A DNA stretch of 64,000 nt from Sediminibacterium ginsengisoli (lineage in GTDB: Bacteria > Bacteroidota > Bacteroidia > Chitinophagales > Chitinophagaceae), in the NCBI RefSeq assembly GCF_900167075.1, contig NZ_FUWH01000003.1, positions 355,833-419,832 on the forward strand. Direction: 5' to 3'. The translations under genes and the position numbers were made by a program. Numbering within the stretch: position 1 is the stretch's first letter; every line of letters starts with the position of its first letter. The notes beneath the pieces are model-generated. The model had not been told where the DNA came from. It saw only the letters and a list, made by a program, of their open reading frames with translations, and made no database searches. Shown here in pieces: positions 9,941-18,021 of the stretch.

Positions 9941-12367
9941 ATGCAAAAGAATTCCGGCCAGACCGTTTTCCTGCCTGTTGAAGGAATGGAAAGCGAACAT
10001 TGTGCCCTCATTATATCAAAAGGACTCGACCAGGTTCCGGGTATCAGTGCGCATACCGAAGAACTGAACAATACGCGGGTCATATTACACGGGCAGGATC
10101 CTGCCACCATCACCCGCAATGCCGCGGAGAAAATCAATTCGCTGGGTTACCGGGTGCCGCAGGTAACCAAAACCTTCCCGTTACTTCATATGACCTGCGC
10201 TTCCTGTGCCGCCAGTGCAACCAGCATCCTGGAGCAGGTGCCGGGTGTACTGGAGGTGTCCGTCAATTATGCCGGAGCACAGGCGCGGATTTCTTTTGTT
10301 CCCGGACTTACCGGACCTGCACAGCTAAAACAGGCGCTGCAATCGATCGGATACGACCTGGTTATTGAAGAGGGTGATACTACGGATCTGCTGGAAGAAT
10401 TAAAACAGGTCCGGCACAAACAACTTCGCCGCAGAACACTGATCGCCATTGCGCTCTCCATCCCTTTGTTCATCATCGCTATGTTTTTCATGGATATGCC
10501 CTATGCCGATTATATTATGTGGGCATTGTCAACGCCTGTCGTGTTTCTCTGCGGCCAGCCTTTTTTTACAGGTGCCTGGAAACAATTACGGCATTTTTCC
10601 GCCAATATGGATACACTCGTGGCGCTGAGCACGGGCGTTGCTTACCTGTTCAGTGTTTTCAATACCCTTATGCCCGGCTACTGGCATTCGCGCGGATTGC
10701 ATGCACATGTTTATTTTGAATCTGCCGCCATAGTGATCACGTTTGTCCTGTTGGGTAAAATGCTGGAAGAAAAAGCGAGGGCCAACACATCATTTGCGCT
10801 GAAAAAACTGGCAGGACTGCAGCCTTCAACAGTAATGGTAGTGGATGAAAACGGCCAGCCGCATGAAACAGCAATTGCTGCGGTACAGATCAACGACCTG
10901 ATACAGGTAAAGCCGGGAGAGAAAATTGCGGTAGACGGAACTTTAACCGAAGGCAGTTCTTTTGTAGACGAAAGCATGATCAGCGGCGAGCCTGTTCCGG
11001 CAGAAAAAATGCCCGGCAGTAAAGTATTCGCCGGAACCATTAACCAGAAAGGCAGCTTCCGTTTCAGGGCAGATAAGGTTGGTGGAGAAACACTACTGGC
11101 ACGCATCATTGCACAGGTCCGCGAAGCACAGGGAAGTAAAGCACCCGTTCAGCAGCTCGTAGACAAAATTGCCGGAGTGTTTGTTCCTGTTGTAATTGTC
11201 ATTTCACTTGTTGCATTCGGTACCTGGTTCATCTGGGGCGGAACAAACGGTTTACAGCAGGGCTTGATGAGTATGGTAACGGTGCTGGTCATCGCTTGCC
11301 CCTGTGCACTGGGCCTCGCAACACCTACGGCAGTAATGGTAGGGATCGGCAAAGCCGCAGAAACGGGGATTCTTATAAAAGATGCCGAAAGCCTGGAAAC
11401 AGCACGTCGTATATCTGCTGTTGTGCTGGATAAAACCGGAACCATTACAGAGGGTAAGCCGAAAGTTGAAACCGTTTTCTGGCTCAATGACAACGAACAG
11501 TACCAACCAGAGCTCACAGCCATCGAACAAAGATCGGAGCATCCGCTGGCGGCAGCTGTTGTTTCTTATCTCGGTCAGCAAAACAGACCCGTTAACATCA
11601 GCAGTTTTGAAAGCGTTACCGGTAAGGGAGCGGTAGCTTATACAGGTGAAATAAAATGGCTGATCGGGAACCGGCAGTTATTATCAGACCATGCCGTTGT
11701 GACCGATACGGCCGCAGAACAGGCAGCAGCAGATTTTTCCGGGCAGGGTGCCACTGTTATTTATTTCGCACGGGATAAAAAAACGGTGGCCGTTCTTGCC
11801 ATTACTGATAAAGTAAAGCCCGGATCTGTTCTCGCTGTTTCGCATTTGCAAAACGCGGGTATCGAAGTTTATATGCTTACCGGCGACCAGGAAACTGCGG
11901 CTGCTGCCATTGCAAAACAGGCTGGTATAAAACATTACAAGGCAGGAATGCTGCCGCATGAAAAAGCAGCATTTATAAAAGATTTACAGCAGCAGGGAAA
12001 AGTGGTAGCTATGGCGGGCGATGGCATCAACGACAGTAATGCACTTGCCCAATCCGATGTTGGCATTGCCATGGGCAGCGGAAGCGCAATTGCCATGGAT
12101 GTGGCAAGAATGACCATTATCGCTTCGGACCTTTTAAAAATACCGCAGGCAATCCGGCTTTCCGTTTATACGGTGAAAGCCATACGACAAAACCTTTTCT
12201 GGGCATTTATCTATAACCTGATCGGGATTCCGCTTGCCGCAGGTGTTTTGTTTCCGCTGAACGGCTTCCTGCTCGATCCCATGATTGCAGGTGCTGCCAT
12301 GGCGCTTAGTTCTGTTTCCGTGGTCAGTAACAGTCTCCGGCTTAAATTCAGAAAACTGCCCGCATAA
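9941..12367 (+). CDS. copA: P1B-type Cu(+)-exporting ATPase
   Basis: The 808-residue inner-membrane pump moves Cu(I) (or Ag(I)) from cytoplasm to periplasm at the cost of ATP. Two N-terminal HMA domains are seen: the first (residues 8-75) reads GMESEHC, with Ser18 in place of the first Cys, and the second (about 78-145) keeps M84-T-C-A-S-C89. Next come membrane helices from about 160, the actuator loop with SGEP near 350, the ion-binding C453-P-C455, the phosphorylation motif DKTGT (497-501), SEHPL of the ATP-binding domain, MLTGD and GDGINDSNAL. This order is that of the P1B-1 class. It has its own promoter 77 bp after the regulator, and a separate HMA chaperone gene follows. Confidence 0.96.
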   Translation: MQKNSGQTVFLPVEGMESEHCALIISKGLDQVPGISAHTEELNNTRVILHGQDPATITRNAAEKINSLGYRVPQVTKTFPLLHMTCASCAASATSILEQVPGVLEVSVNYAGAQARISFVPGLTGPAQLKQALQSIGYDLVIEEGDTTDLLEELKQVRHKQLRRRTLIAIALSIPLFIIAMFFMDMPYADYIMWALSTPVVFLCGQPFFTGAWKQLRHFSANMDTLVALSTGVAYLFSVFNTLMPGYWHSRGLHAHVYFESAAIVITFVLLGKMLEEKARANTSFALKKLAGLQPSTVMVVDENGQPHETAIAAVQINDLIQVKPGEKIAVDGTLTEGSSFVDESMISGEPVPAEKMPGSKVFAGTINQKGSFRFRADKVGGETLLARIIAQVREAQGSKAPVQQLVDKIAGVFVPVVIVISLVAFGTWFIWGGTNGLQQGLMSMVTVLVIACPCALGLATPTAVMVGIGKAAETGILIKDAESLETARRISAVVLDKTGTITEGKPKVETVFWLNDNEQYQPELTAIEQRSEHPLAAAVVSYLGQQNRPVNISSFESVTGKGAVAYTGEIKWLIGNRQLLSDHAVVTDTAAEQAAADFSGQGATVIYFARDKKTVAVLAITDKVKPGSVLAVSHLQNAGIEVYMLTGDQETAAAAIAKQAGIKHYKAGMLPHEKAAFIKDLQQQGKVVAMAGDGINDSNALAQSDVGIAMGSGSAIAMDVARMTIIASDLLKIPQAIRLSVYTVKAIRQNLFWAFIYNLIGIPLAAGVLFPLNGFLLDPMIAGAAMALSSVSVVSNSLRLKFRKLPA

Positions 12368-12397
12368 CATAGAATTATATAAAGGATCCCTGCAATA

Positions 12398-12403
12398 CTG
12401 TAA
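12398..12403 (+). promoter_or_regulatory. Candidate copper operator core CTGTAA (copy 3)
   Basis: CTGTAA stands 29 bp before ACTTTG of the next promoter; in front of copA the distance is 30 bp. Confidence 0.3.
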
Positions 12404-12424
12404 GGGTTATCCGTCTTCTCATAA

Positions 12425-12432
12425 GAACTTTG
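12425..12432 (+). promoter_or_regulatory. -7 box GAACTTTG for the HMA chaperone gene
   Basis: GAACTTTGTATCA is identical to the copA promoter core, 16 bp before the ATG at 12449. Confidence 0.5.
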
Positions 12433-12448
12433 TATCAAATAAACAATC

Positions 12449-12658
12449 ATGCAAAACCTGACATTCAAGACCAATATCAAATGCGCCGGCTGTATAGAGA
12501 AAGTAACACCGGTGCTCGACCGCGAGATCGGAACCGGCAAATGGCATGTAGCTACCGATCAGCCATCAAAAACACTTACCGTTACATCGGATCTTACTGC
12601 AGAAAAAGTGATCGCACTGGTGCAATCGGCCGGGTTTTCTGCGGAAGAACAAAACTGA
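12449..12658 (+). CDS. Small HMA-domain copper chaperone (CopZ-like)
   Basis: The 69-residue cytoplasmic protein is a single HMA fold (beta-alpha-beta-beta-alpha-beta) with I-K-C-A-G-C near residues 10-14; Ile replaces the usual Met before the CxxC. Proteins of this size pass Cu(I) to the HMA domains or entry site of CopA and may exchange copper with the HMA-AraC regulator. It lies 81 bp after copA behind its own promoter, and the DUF3347 gene follows after 29 bp. A short overlapping frame that enters the next gene was discarded because the HMA reading is clearly the conserved one. Confidence 0.88.
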   Translation: MQNLTFKTNIKCAGCIEKVTPVLDREIGTGKWHVATDQPSKTLTVTSDLTAEKVIALVQSAGFSAEEQN

Positions 12659-12687
12659 TCATCATTTCAAAACATCAATCTATACAC

Positions 12688-13179
12688 ATGAAAACTATGA
12701 TCGCCACAATTGTATGCTGCTTTGCTTTTTTAACAACAAAAGCAGCTGCAAAAACAGAACAACCCTTAAGCGCAACGCTTACATTTTATTACAACATTAA
12801 AAATGCGCTTGTAGCGGGTGATGCCGCTGCAGCCGCCAGCCAGGCCGCGTCTTTTCTCGATGCAGTAAACAATGCTAACACAACATCGCTCGGTTCAAAG
12901 GAACAGGAAGCATTCTCGGCTTTACGCCAGAAACTGGCTGCCGATGCCAAAAAGATAACTGAGAATAAAGATCTTGCTGCACAGCGCGCAAGCTTTACAA
13001 CGCTTTCTGATAACATGTACAAGCTGGCAAAAGCAGTAAAGCTTTCATCCGATCCCGTTTACCAGGCGTATTGTCCTATGAAAAAAGCATACTGGCTGAG
13101 CAGCGAAGCCGCCATTAAAAATCCTTACTATGGCAGCAGCATGCTTACTTGCGGTAAGGTCAGCGATACTATTCACTAA
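12688..13179 (+). CDS. Exported DUF3347-family protein, probably periplasmic copper binding
   Basis: The start is the ATG at 12688, which begins a signal peptide (MKTMIATIVCCFAFLTTKAAA); the frame stays open further upstream but overlaps the HMA gene. The mature part (about 140 residues) is mostly helical. It ends with the DUF3347 hallmark Y-C-P-M...AYWLSSEAAIKNPYYG, then M-L-x-C-G-x-V. The Cys-Pro-Met and Met-x-x-Cys-Gly elements are plausible soft-metal ligands. Family members commonly stand next to CopA, CusB or multicopper oxidases, or occur as a domain of CusB-like adaptors. Gaps of 29 bp before and 32 bp after suggest one transcript with the chaperone and the oxidase. Metal binding here is inference from motif and context. 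Confidence 0.82.
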   Translation: MKTMIATIVCCFAFLTTKAAAKTEQPLSATLTFYYNIKNALVAGDAAAAASQAASFLDAVNNANTTSLGSKEQEAFSALRQKLAADAKKITENKDLAAQRASFTTLSDNMYKLAKAVKLSSDPVYQAYCPMKKAYWLSSEAAIKNPYYGSSMLTCGKVSDTIH

Positions 13180-13211
13180 ACCGCTTCCTTCATCTCCTTT
13201 AACCCGAACCC

Positions 13212-15374
13212 ATGCGCTCCTTTCTTCTCAAAAGCAGTATCCTTCTTTCATTTATTTTCAGCACCGCTCTGCGCTTGTCTGCACAAAGGGTTGTCCGCTA
13301 TGATCTGCATGTAAAAGACACGAGCGTCAACTACACGGGGAAACAGAAAAAAGCCATTGCTATCAATGGTACGATCCCCGCGCCGGAACTGCATTTTACA
13401 GAAGACGATACCGCTGAGATTTATGTTCACAACGGGATGAAGGTAGAGACGTCTGTTCACTGGCATGGACTTATCCTTCCCAACCGCTACGATGGCGTAC
13501 CTTATCTTACCACGGCTCCCATCCGGGCCGGGGAAACCAGGCTCTTCCGTTTTCCACTGGTACAGAACGGTACTTACTGGTATCATTCCCATACCAGCCT
13601 GCAGGAACAATCAGGTATGTATGGTCCGCTGATCATTCACAAAAGAGAACCGGAGCCGGTTAAAGAATATACGATACTGCTGAGCGACTGGTCTGACGAA
13701 AAGCCCTACGAGATACACCGCAGGCTGCATAACCAGACCGATTGGTATGCGATCAGAAAAGGAAGCACGCAGGATTATGCGCAGGCGGTGAAAGAAGGAC
13801 ATTTCAAAACCAAACTCACCAACGAATGGAAGCGCATGCTGGCCATGGATGTAAGTGATGTTTATTATGAACGGTTCCTCATCAACGGAAAAACCGCGGA
13901 CCGGTTGCCGGAACTGAAGGCCGGTGAAAAGATAAAGATCCGTGTGATCAATGGCAGCGCTTCTACTTATTTCTGGTTGCGTTTTGCAGGCGGAAAAATG
14001 ACTGTTGTTGCCAATGATGGTAAAGATGTTGTTCCTGTTGATGTGGACAGGATGATGATCGCTGTTTCTGAAACCTACGATGTGATGGTTACTATCCCCG
14101 ACCGGAAAAGTTATGAGCTGATGGCCACCGCAGAAGACAGGACCGGATCTGCTTCACTCTGGCTGGGCAGCGGCGATGTGCAGAAAGCAGGACCGCTTCC
14201 GAGGCTTCAGTATTTTGAAGGGATGAAGATGATGAACGATATGATGAAAATGAACGGCAGCATGAACGACATGGGAATGCAGATGAGCCTGCAGCAGATG
14301 GACATGAATACGGTAATGTATCCTGAAATAACCGGTAAAGGAAAGGATTCCATTGCGCCGAAAGAACAGGTTACACTCAATTATGCAATGCTCCGGTCGC
14401 CCGAAAGCACCCGCCTGCCGGCAGCGCCAGTAAAAGAACTCCGCTTTGAGCTTACGGGAAACATGAATCGTTATGTATGGAGCCTTGATAATAAAACCGT
14501 TTCGGAAACGGATAAGATCATGATCCGCAAAGGCGAAAACCTGCGCATCATTTTATACAATGGCACTATGATGCGGCACCCGATGCACCTGCATGGGCAT
14601 TTCTTCCGGGTACTCAACGGACAAGGCGATAATGCGCCGCTGAAAACCGTGCTCGACATCATGCCCATGGAAACGGATACCCTTGAATTTGCCGCAACGG
14701 AAACGGGTGGCGACTGGTTCTTTCACTGCCATATTTTATATCACATGATGAGCGGCATGGGCAGGATCTTCAGCTATGAGAACAGTGCACCCAACCCTGA
14801 AATCCCCGATCCGGCAAAATCATTGAAAAGATTATATCGTGATGATCGGTCTGTACACCCCATGTTACGTGTTGGACTGGAATCGAGCGGTTCAGACGGA
14901 GAGTTCATGCTCTCTAATACGAGGTACCAGTTCCAGACGGAATGGCGGGTTGGATTTAATTCGGAAATGGGTTATGAGAGCGAAAGTCATTTCGGGCGTT
15001 ATTTCGGAAAAATGCAATTTCTCTATGCCTATGCAGGCTGGGATATCCGTTACCGCCCGATGGGAGACCATGAGAAAAATCTATTCGGACAGATCAATAC
15101 CAAAAATAAACGCGAGGCTTTTTGTGTAGGTGTTCAGTATTTATTCCCGATGCTTGTAACCGGCGATCTTCGTTTTGCAACCGACGGAAAGCTGAGAATT
15201 CAGTTCATGCGTGAAGATATTCCACTGAGCAGCCGCCTGCGGTTGGGCTTCATGTGGAATACGGACAAGGAATATATGGGTGGTGTACGTTATATCCTCA
15301 ATAAGTCCTTATCCATTTCATCGCATTACGACAGCGACATGGGTTTCGGCGCTGGTATCACATTCAGCTACTGA
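13212..15374 (+). CDS. Multicopper oxidase with Met-rich loop fused to a C-terminal CopB-like barrel
   Basis: The 720-residue exported protein (signal peptide ending LRLSAQ) has three cupredoxin domains with all four copper motifs: HWHG (about 83-86), WYHSH (about 122-126), HPMHLHGH (about 456-463) and HCHILYHMMSGM (from about 505), whose last Met is the axial type-1 ligand of metal oxidases. Residues of about 336-370 hold over a dozen Met, typical of Cu(I) oxidases such as CueO and PcoA/CopA. After about residue 536 the sequence changes to short beta strands with alternating aromatics, ending in G-I-T-F-S-Y; this resembles the outer-membrane copper protein CopB/PcoB. The likely job is oxidising Cu(I) to Cu(II) in the periplasm while tethered to the outer membrane. 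It follows the DUF3347 gene by 32 bp. Confidence 0.9.
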   Translation: MRSFLLKSSILLSFIFSTALRLSAQRVVRYDLHVKDTSVNYTGKQKKAIAINGTIPAPELHFTEDDTAEIYVHNGMKVETSVHWHGLILPNRYDGVPYLTTAPIRAGETRLFRFPLVQNGTYWYHSHTSLQEQSGMYGPLIIHKREPEPVKEYTILLSDWSDEKPYEIHRRLHNQTDWYAIRKGSTQDYAQAVKEGHFKTKLTNEWKRMLAMDVSDVYYERFLINGKTADRLPELKAGEKIKIRVINGSASTYFWLRFAGGKMTVVANDGKDVVPVDVDRMMIAVSETYDVMVTIPDRKSYELMATAEDRTGSASLWLGSGDVQKAGPLPRLQYFEGMKMMNDMMKMNGSMNDMGMQMSLQQMDMNTVMYPEITGKGKDSIAPKEQVTLNYAMLRSPESTRLPAAPVKELRFELTGNMNRYVWSLDNKTVSETDKIMIRKGENLRIILYNGTMMRHPMHLHGHFFRVLNGQGDNAPLKTVLDIMPMETDTLEFAATETGGDWFFHCHILYHMMSGMGRIFSYENSAPNPEIPDPAKSLKRLYRDDRSVHPMLRVGLESSGSDGEFMLSNTRYQFQTEWRVGFNSEMGYESESHFGRYFGKMQFLYAYAGWDIRYRPMGDHEKNLFGQINTKNKREAFCVGVQYLFPMLVTGDLRFATDGKLRIQFMREDIPLSSRLRLGFMWNTDKEYMGGVRYILNKSLSISSHYDSDMGFGAGITFSY

Positions 15375-15380
15375 TGCGGG

Positions 15381-15704
15381 TTACTGCTTGCTGATCCCTT
15401 TTGCGAGGATGGTAACGCCTTGTTCGGTATGAATGGTATCACCCGATATTTTAACCTGGTCGCCTACGGCCAGCTGCTGATACTGTTGCTGTAAACGGAT
15501 CCTGCTGATGGTGGTGTTATAATTGGTTCCGTCTTTCGTAATCAGCTCAGCCATATAACCATCTTTACCCGGCGTTATTGAACTAATTGTTCCCGATGCA
15601 GAAAACCCGCGTTGTGATGCGCAGAAAGCAAAAAAGCTGATACTGGCTAATACGGTCCATTCTTTTACCCGGAGATATTTAAAAACTGTGGTCATTTTAT
15701 GCAT
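15381..15704 (-). CDS. Small exported protein of unknown function
   Basis: The 107-residue product starts with a basic segment and a hydrophobic stretch (VLASISFFAFCASQ) that reads as a signal peptide or lipoprotein-like leader. The rest has alternating beta strands (G-T-I-S-S-I-T-P-G-K-D-G-Y, V-G-D-Q-V-K-I-S-G-D) suggesting a small OB-like or SH3-like barrel. I do not recognise a family. It is convergent with the multicopper oxidase (6 bp between stops) and divergent from the Cys-rich copper store, so it may belong to the island. The start could be Met1 or Met4 (15695). It has no Cys in the mature part and no obvious metal motif. Confidence 0.6.
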   Translation of the reverse strand: MHKMTTVFKYLRVKEWTVLASISFFAFCASQRGFSASGTISSITPGKDGYMAELITKDGTNYNTTISRIRLQQQYQQLAVGDQVKISGDTIHTEQGVTILAKGISKQ

Positions 15705-15813
15705 TTATAAAGGATATGACAATTGTTGTGCCGGTATTTGTTGGAGCCATCAGAGCGTCTCTGAGAGTAATATGCGGTGGCCTGGCTTTTGCAGCAGCAA
15801 TTGAAAAAAAGCC

Positions 15814-16137
15814 ATGAATTACCATCAATATAAAGCCTGCATAGATGCCTGTCTTGCCTGTGCGGCACTCTGTAATCACTGTGCATCATCCTGTACACAG
15901 GAAAACGATGTAACTATGATGGCGGAATGTATCCGGCTGGATATGGAATGTGCAGCTACCTGCTATGTAACTGCGCAGTTACTAAGCCTCGGCAGTGATC
16001 TCGCAAAAGATATCACCCGGCTCTGTGCGGAAATTTGTACCCGCTGTGCCGACGAATGTTCAAAACATGATAATGAGCATTGCAGAGAATGTGCCGATGC
16101 CTGCAGGAAATGCGCGGAAGCCTGTAAGGCCGTGTAA
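15814..16137 (+). CDS. Four-helix-bundle copper-storage protein (Csp/DUF326 family)
   Basis: The 107-residue protein contains 18 Cys, nearly all in CxxC or CxxxC spacing on predicted helices (for example C9, C13, C16, C20, C23, C27 and a run of eight near the C-terminus). This is the pattern of the DUF326/Csp family, whose helices form a bundle lined inside with thiols that bind many Cu(I) ions. No signal peptide is present, so it is expected to work in the cytosol like Csp3. Its place at the end of the copper island supports storage of excess Cu(I). The start ATG follows a 109-bp divergent spacer shared with the small exported gene. Confidence 0.9.
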   Translation: MNYHQYKACIDACLACAALCNHCASSCTQENDVTMMAECIRLDMECAATCYVTAQLLSLGSDLAKDITRLCAEICTRCADECSKHDNEHCRECADACRKCAEACKAV

Positions 16138-16558
16138 CAAATTTCAAACCGCAGTGCTTCTGGAAATTCGGCATAATCCATACATTATTGTTATTGATCT
16201 TCACACTGTTATTGGTCGCCTGACCACAGGTGTTCGGAAGATTAGGTAGCGTTTGATCCGAAGAGCCTGGAACCTGTAGAATGTGTCAGCATTGCCCCCA
16301 GAGCAGGACAATGTTCCTCCTCTCTCGCTGATGTCTCCCGAAGGGGACTCAGCGCAGCACGTTCTTGCTATTTCTAACGCTGTTTATAGATTCTAACCTA
16401 CCGGGAGGTGCTGGTATCTGTTTCGCTCAGGCCGCTGGGCCTCGTCTTTGCGCCAGCGCTGCTTTGGCATCTATCAAACTGTGCTGCGCAGCACGTTCTT
16501 GCTATTTCTAAAGATACCTGTGAGCATACATAAGGAACATTGATAAAACCCTGCAACA
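16138..16558. repeat. Non-coding stretch with REP-like repeat block A
   Basis: No gene is seen. It holds GGTCGCCTGACC (16214-16225), a hairpin element (16327-16360) with GCTGA...CCCGAAGGGG...TCAGC, and an element with the core CCGCTGGGCCTCGTCTTTGC (16425-16474). The string GCAGCACGTTCTTGCTATTT occurs twice (from 16354 and near 16488). The block 16327-16474 is repeated with changes at 17736-17882 on the other side of the DUF3050 gene. Confidence 0.75.
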
Positions 16559-17329
16559 CTACAGCCGGATCGCATTCAGGACGCCATTCCATAAAGCGTG
16601 ACGTTGTTCAAGTGCGAGAATTGCGGCATTTGCTGCCTCTTCCCATTTTACAGGATCGTTGCCGCACAGATCGCTTACCATTTCCATCGCCAGGTGACTG
16701 TGATGTTCCCCGTCTACTTCAATATGACGCTCAAGGTAATATCTGAATGTGTTCAACTGTCCGGCATGTAAGGATGACAACTCACGCACAATACCAATGA
16801 ACATATCAGGGATCAGGTCTTCACGTCCGAAAGTAAAAACAGCTGCCTGCACATGAACCGGCTCTTTTTCAATCACATGAAAAGTATGACCAATAAAATC
16901 ACGCACCGGTTCAGGCAGATCCGTGTTATTAAACGCATCATAAACAGACGATCCTTTACGGAGTTCGGTAACCAGTTTATTAATGAGCGATGTATCGGCC
17001 CCCATTTCCTGCATTGCTTTGAGGTAAAGTTCGAAATGGCTGGTACGGTTGCCGGACTCGTCTACATCACTTTCTTCACCCAATACAATTTCATTGATCA
17101 GGAAGCAGGTATTGGCATTTCCTACCGGTACCCAGGGACTTTGCGCGCAGGTGAGTTGAACCTGCAGCGACTTCAGCAGGCTCATAAAATCCCATACGGC
17201 AAATACATGCCATTCTGAGAAGGTTTTAAGCTGTTCAATATCCTGAAACTGTGTATATAAGGGATGAGCAACCAGCTTTTGCCTGGCGGGCTCTATCTGT
17301 TGCTTAAGCTGTTCGATGCGGTTGTTCAT
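16559..17329 (-). CDS. DUF3050-family protein
   Basis: The 256-residue protein starts at the ATG at 17329 (MNNRIEQLKQQIEPAR); an in-frame upstream extension is hydrophobic and lacks family similarity. It is all-helical, with H-V-F-A-V-W-D-F-M-S-L-L-K near residue 42, N-E-I-V-L-G-E-E-S-D near 80, H-F-E-L-Y near 98 and a C-terminal R-H-I-E-V-D-G-E-H-H. These acidic and His residues on helices fit the heme-oxygenase-like/diiron superfamily to which DUF3050 belongs. A di-metal oxidase activity is therefore plausible but unproven. It stands alone between two repeat clusters, with no obvious operon partner. Confidence 0.85.
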   Translation of the reverse strand: MNNRIEQLKQQIEPARQKLVAHPLYTQFQDIEQLKTFSEWHVFAVWDFMSLLKSLQVQLTCAQSPWVPVGNANTCFLINEIVLGEESDVDESGNRTSHFELYLKAMQEMGADTSLINKLVTELRKGSSVYDAFNNTDLPEPVRDFIGHTFHVIEKEPVHVQAAVFTFGREDLIPDMFIGIVRELSSLHAGQLNTFRYYLERHIEVDGEHHSHLAMEMVSDLCGNDPVKWEEAANAAILALEQRHALWNGVLNAIRL

Positions 17330-18021
17330 AAATAGAAAATGTCTGCAAAGGAACAGAAAGAAGAGATAAAAAATGTTAGTTATTGAGTGAATGATTTGAG
17401 AAAGATCTTCGCTTTGCGCATCGTTCATGCTTAACGCCATTATCGGTCGCCTGACCCCGGGTGTTCAAGTAGCGTTAATGTTCCTCTTCCCTCGCTGACG
17501 TCTCCCGAAGGGGACTCAGCGCTGCACGCACGTGCTATTTCTAAGTTGCTTGTAGATTTTAGTTCACCTCTGCGTTTCCTTTGAAAATTTACAACAGTAT
17601 TTAGCTAAAATCAAAGTAAAGGCTGACGTCTCCCGAAGGGGACTCAGCGCTGCACGCACTTGCCTTTCTTTTTTAGTTCACCTCTGCGTTTCCTTTGAAA
17701 ATTTACAACAGTATTTAGCTAAAATCAAAGTAATGGCTGATGTCTCCCGAAGGGGATTCAGCGCTACACGCACTTGCTATTTCTAAAGTTGCTTATAGAT
17801 TTTAACCTTCAGACGGTGCAGGTATCTGTGTTGCTCAGGCCGCTGGGCCTCGTCTTTGCGCCAGCGCTCCTTTGGCCTCTATGGCAATGTGCTGCGCATC
17901 ATTCCGATTACCTACGCTTCGCCGGGTACTGAACCCAAAGAGGCGCCTCTGCAAAGACTGGTTGATTTATTTGTGTTATTAAAATACTTCTGAACAGTAG
18001 GGGTCGCCTGACCAACTACAT
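17330..18021. repeat. Non-coding stretch with REP-like repeat block B and a 114-bp tandem duplication
   Basis: No gene is seen. It contains GGTCGCCTGACC at 17445-17456 and 18002-18013 and hairpin elements at 17494-17530, 17622-17659 and 17736-17773. Two copies of a segment starting TTTTAGTTCACCTCTGCG (17557 and 17671) lie 114 bp apart, and each runs on into a hairpin element. At 17833-17882 there is a second copy of the GCTCAGGCCGCTGGGCCTCG element. Confidence 0.8.

Noticed and set aside
12430..12690. Extended N-terminus of the DUF3347 protein overlapping the HMA gene
   Set aside because: The extension has no signal peptide and overlaps a conserved HMA gene; the ATG at 12688 begins a normal signal peptide.
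15692..15898. Minus-strand open frame overlapping the start of the Cys-rich copper store
   Set aside because: It is antisense to the conserved DUF326 gene and its product has no recognisable feature.
17441..17785. Possible CRISPR array
   Set aside because: Only two to four units exist, they are irregularly spaced with a 114-bp period, the spacers are not unique, and no cas gene is near.
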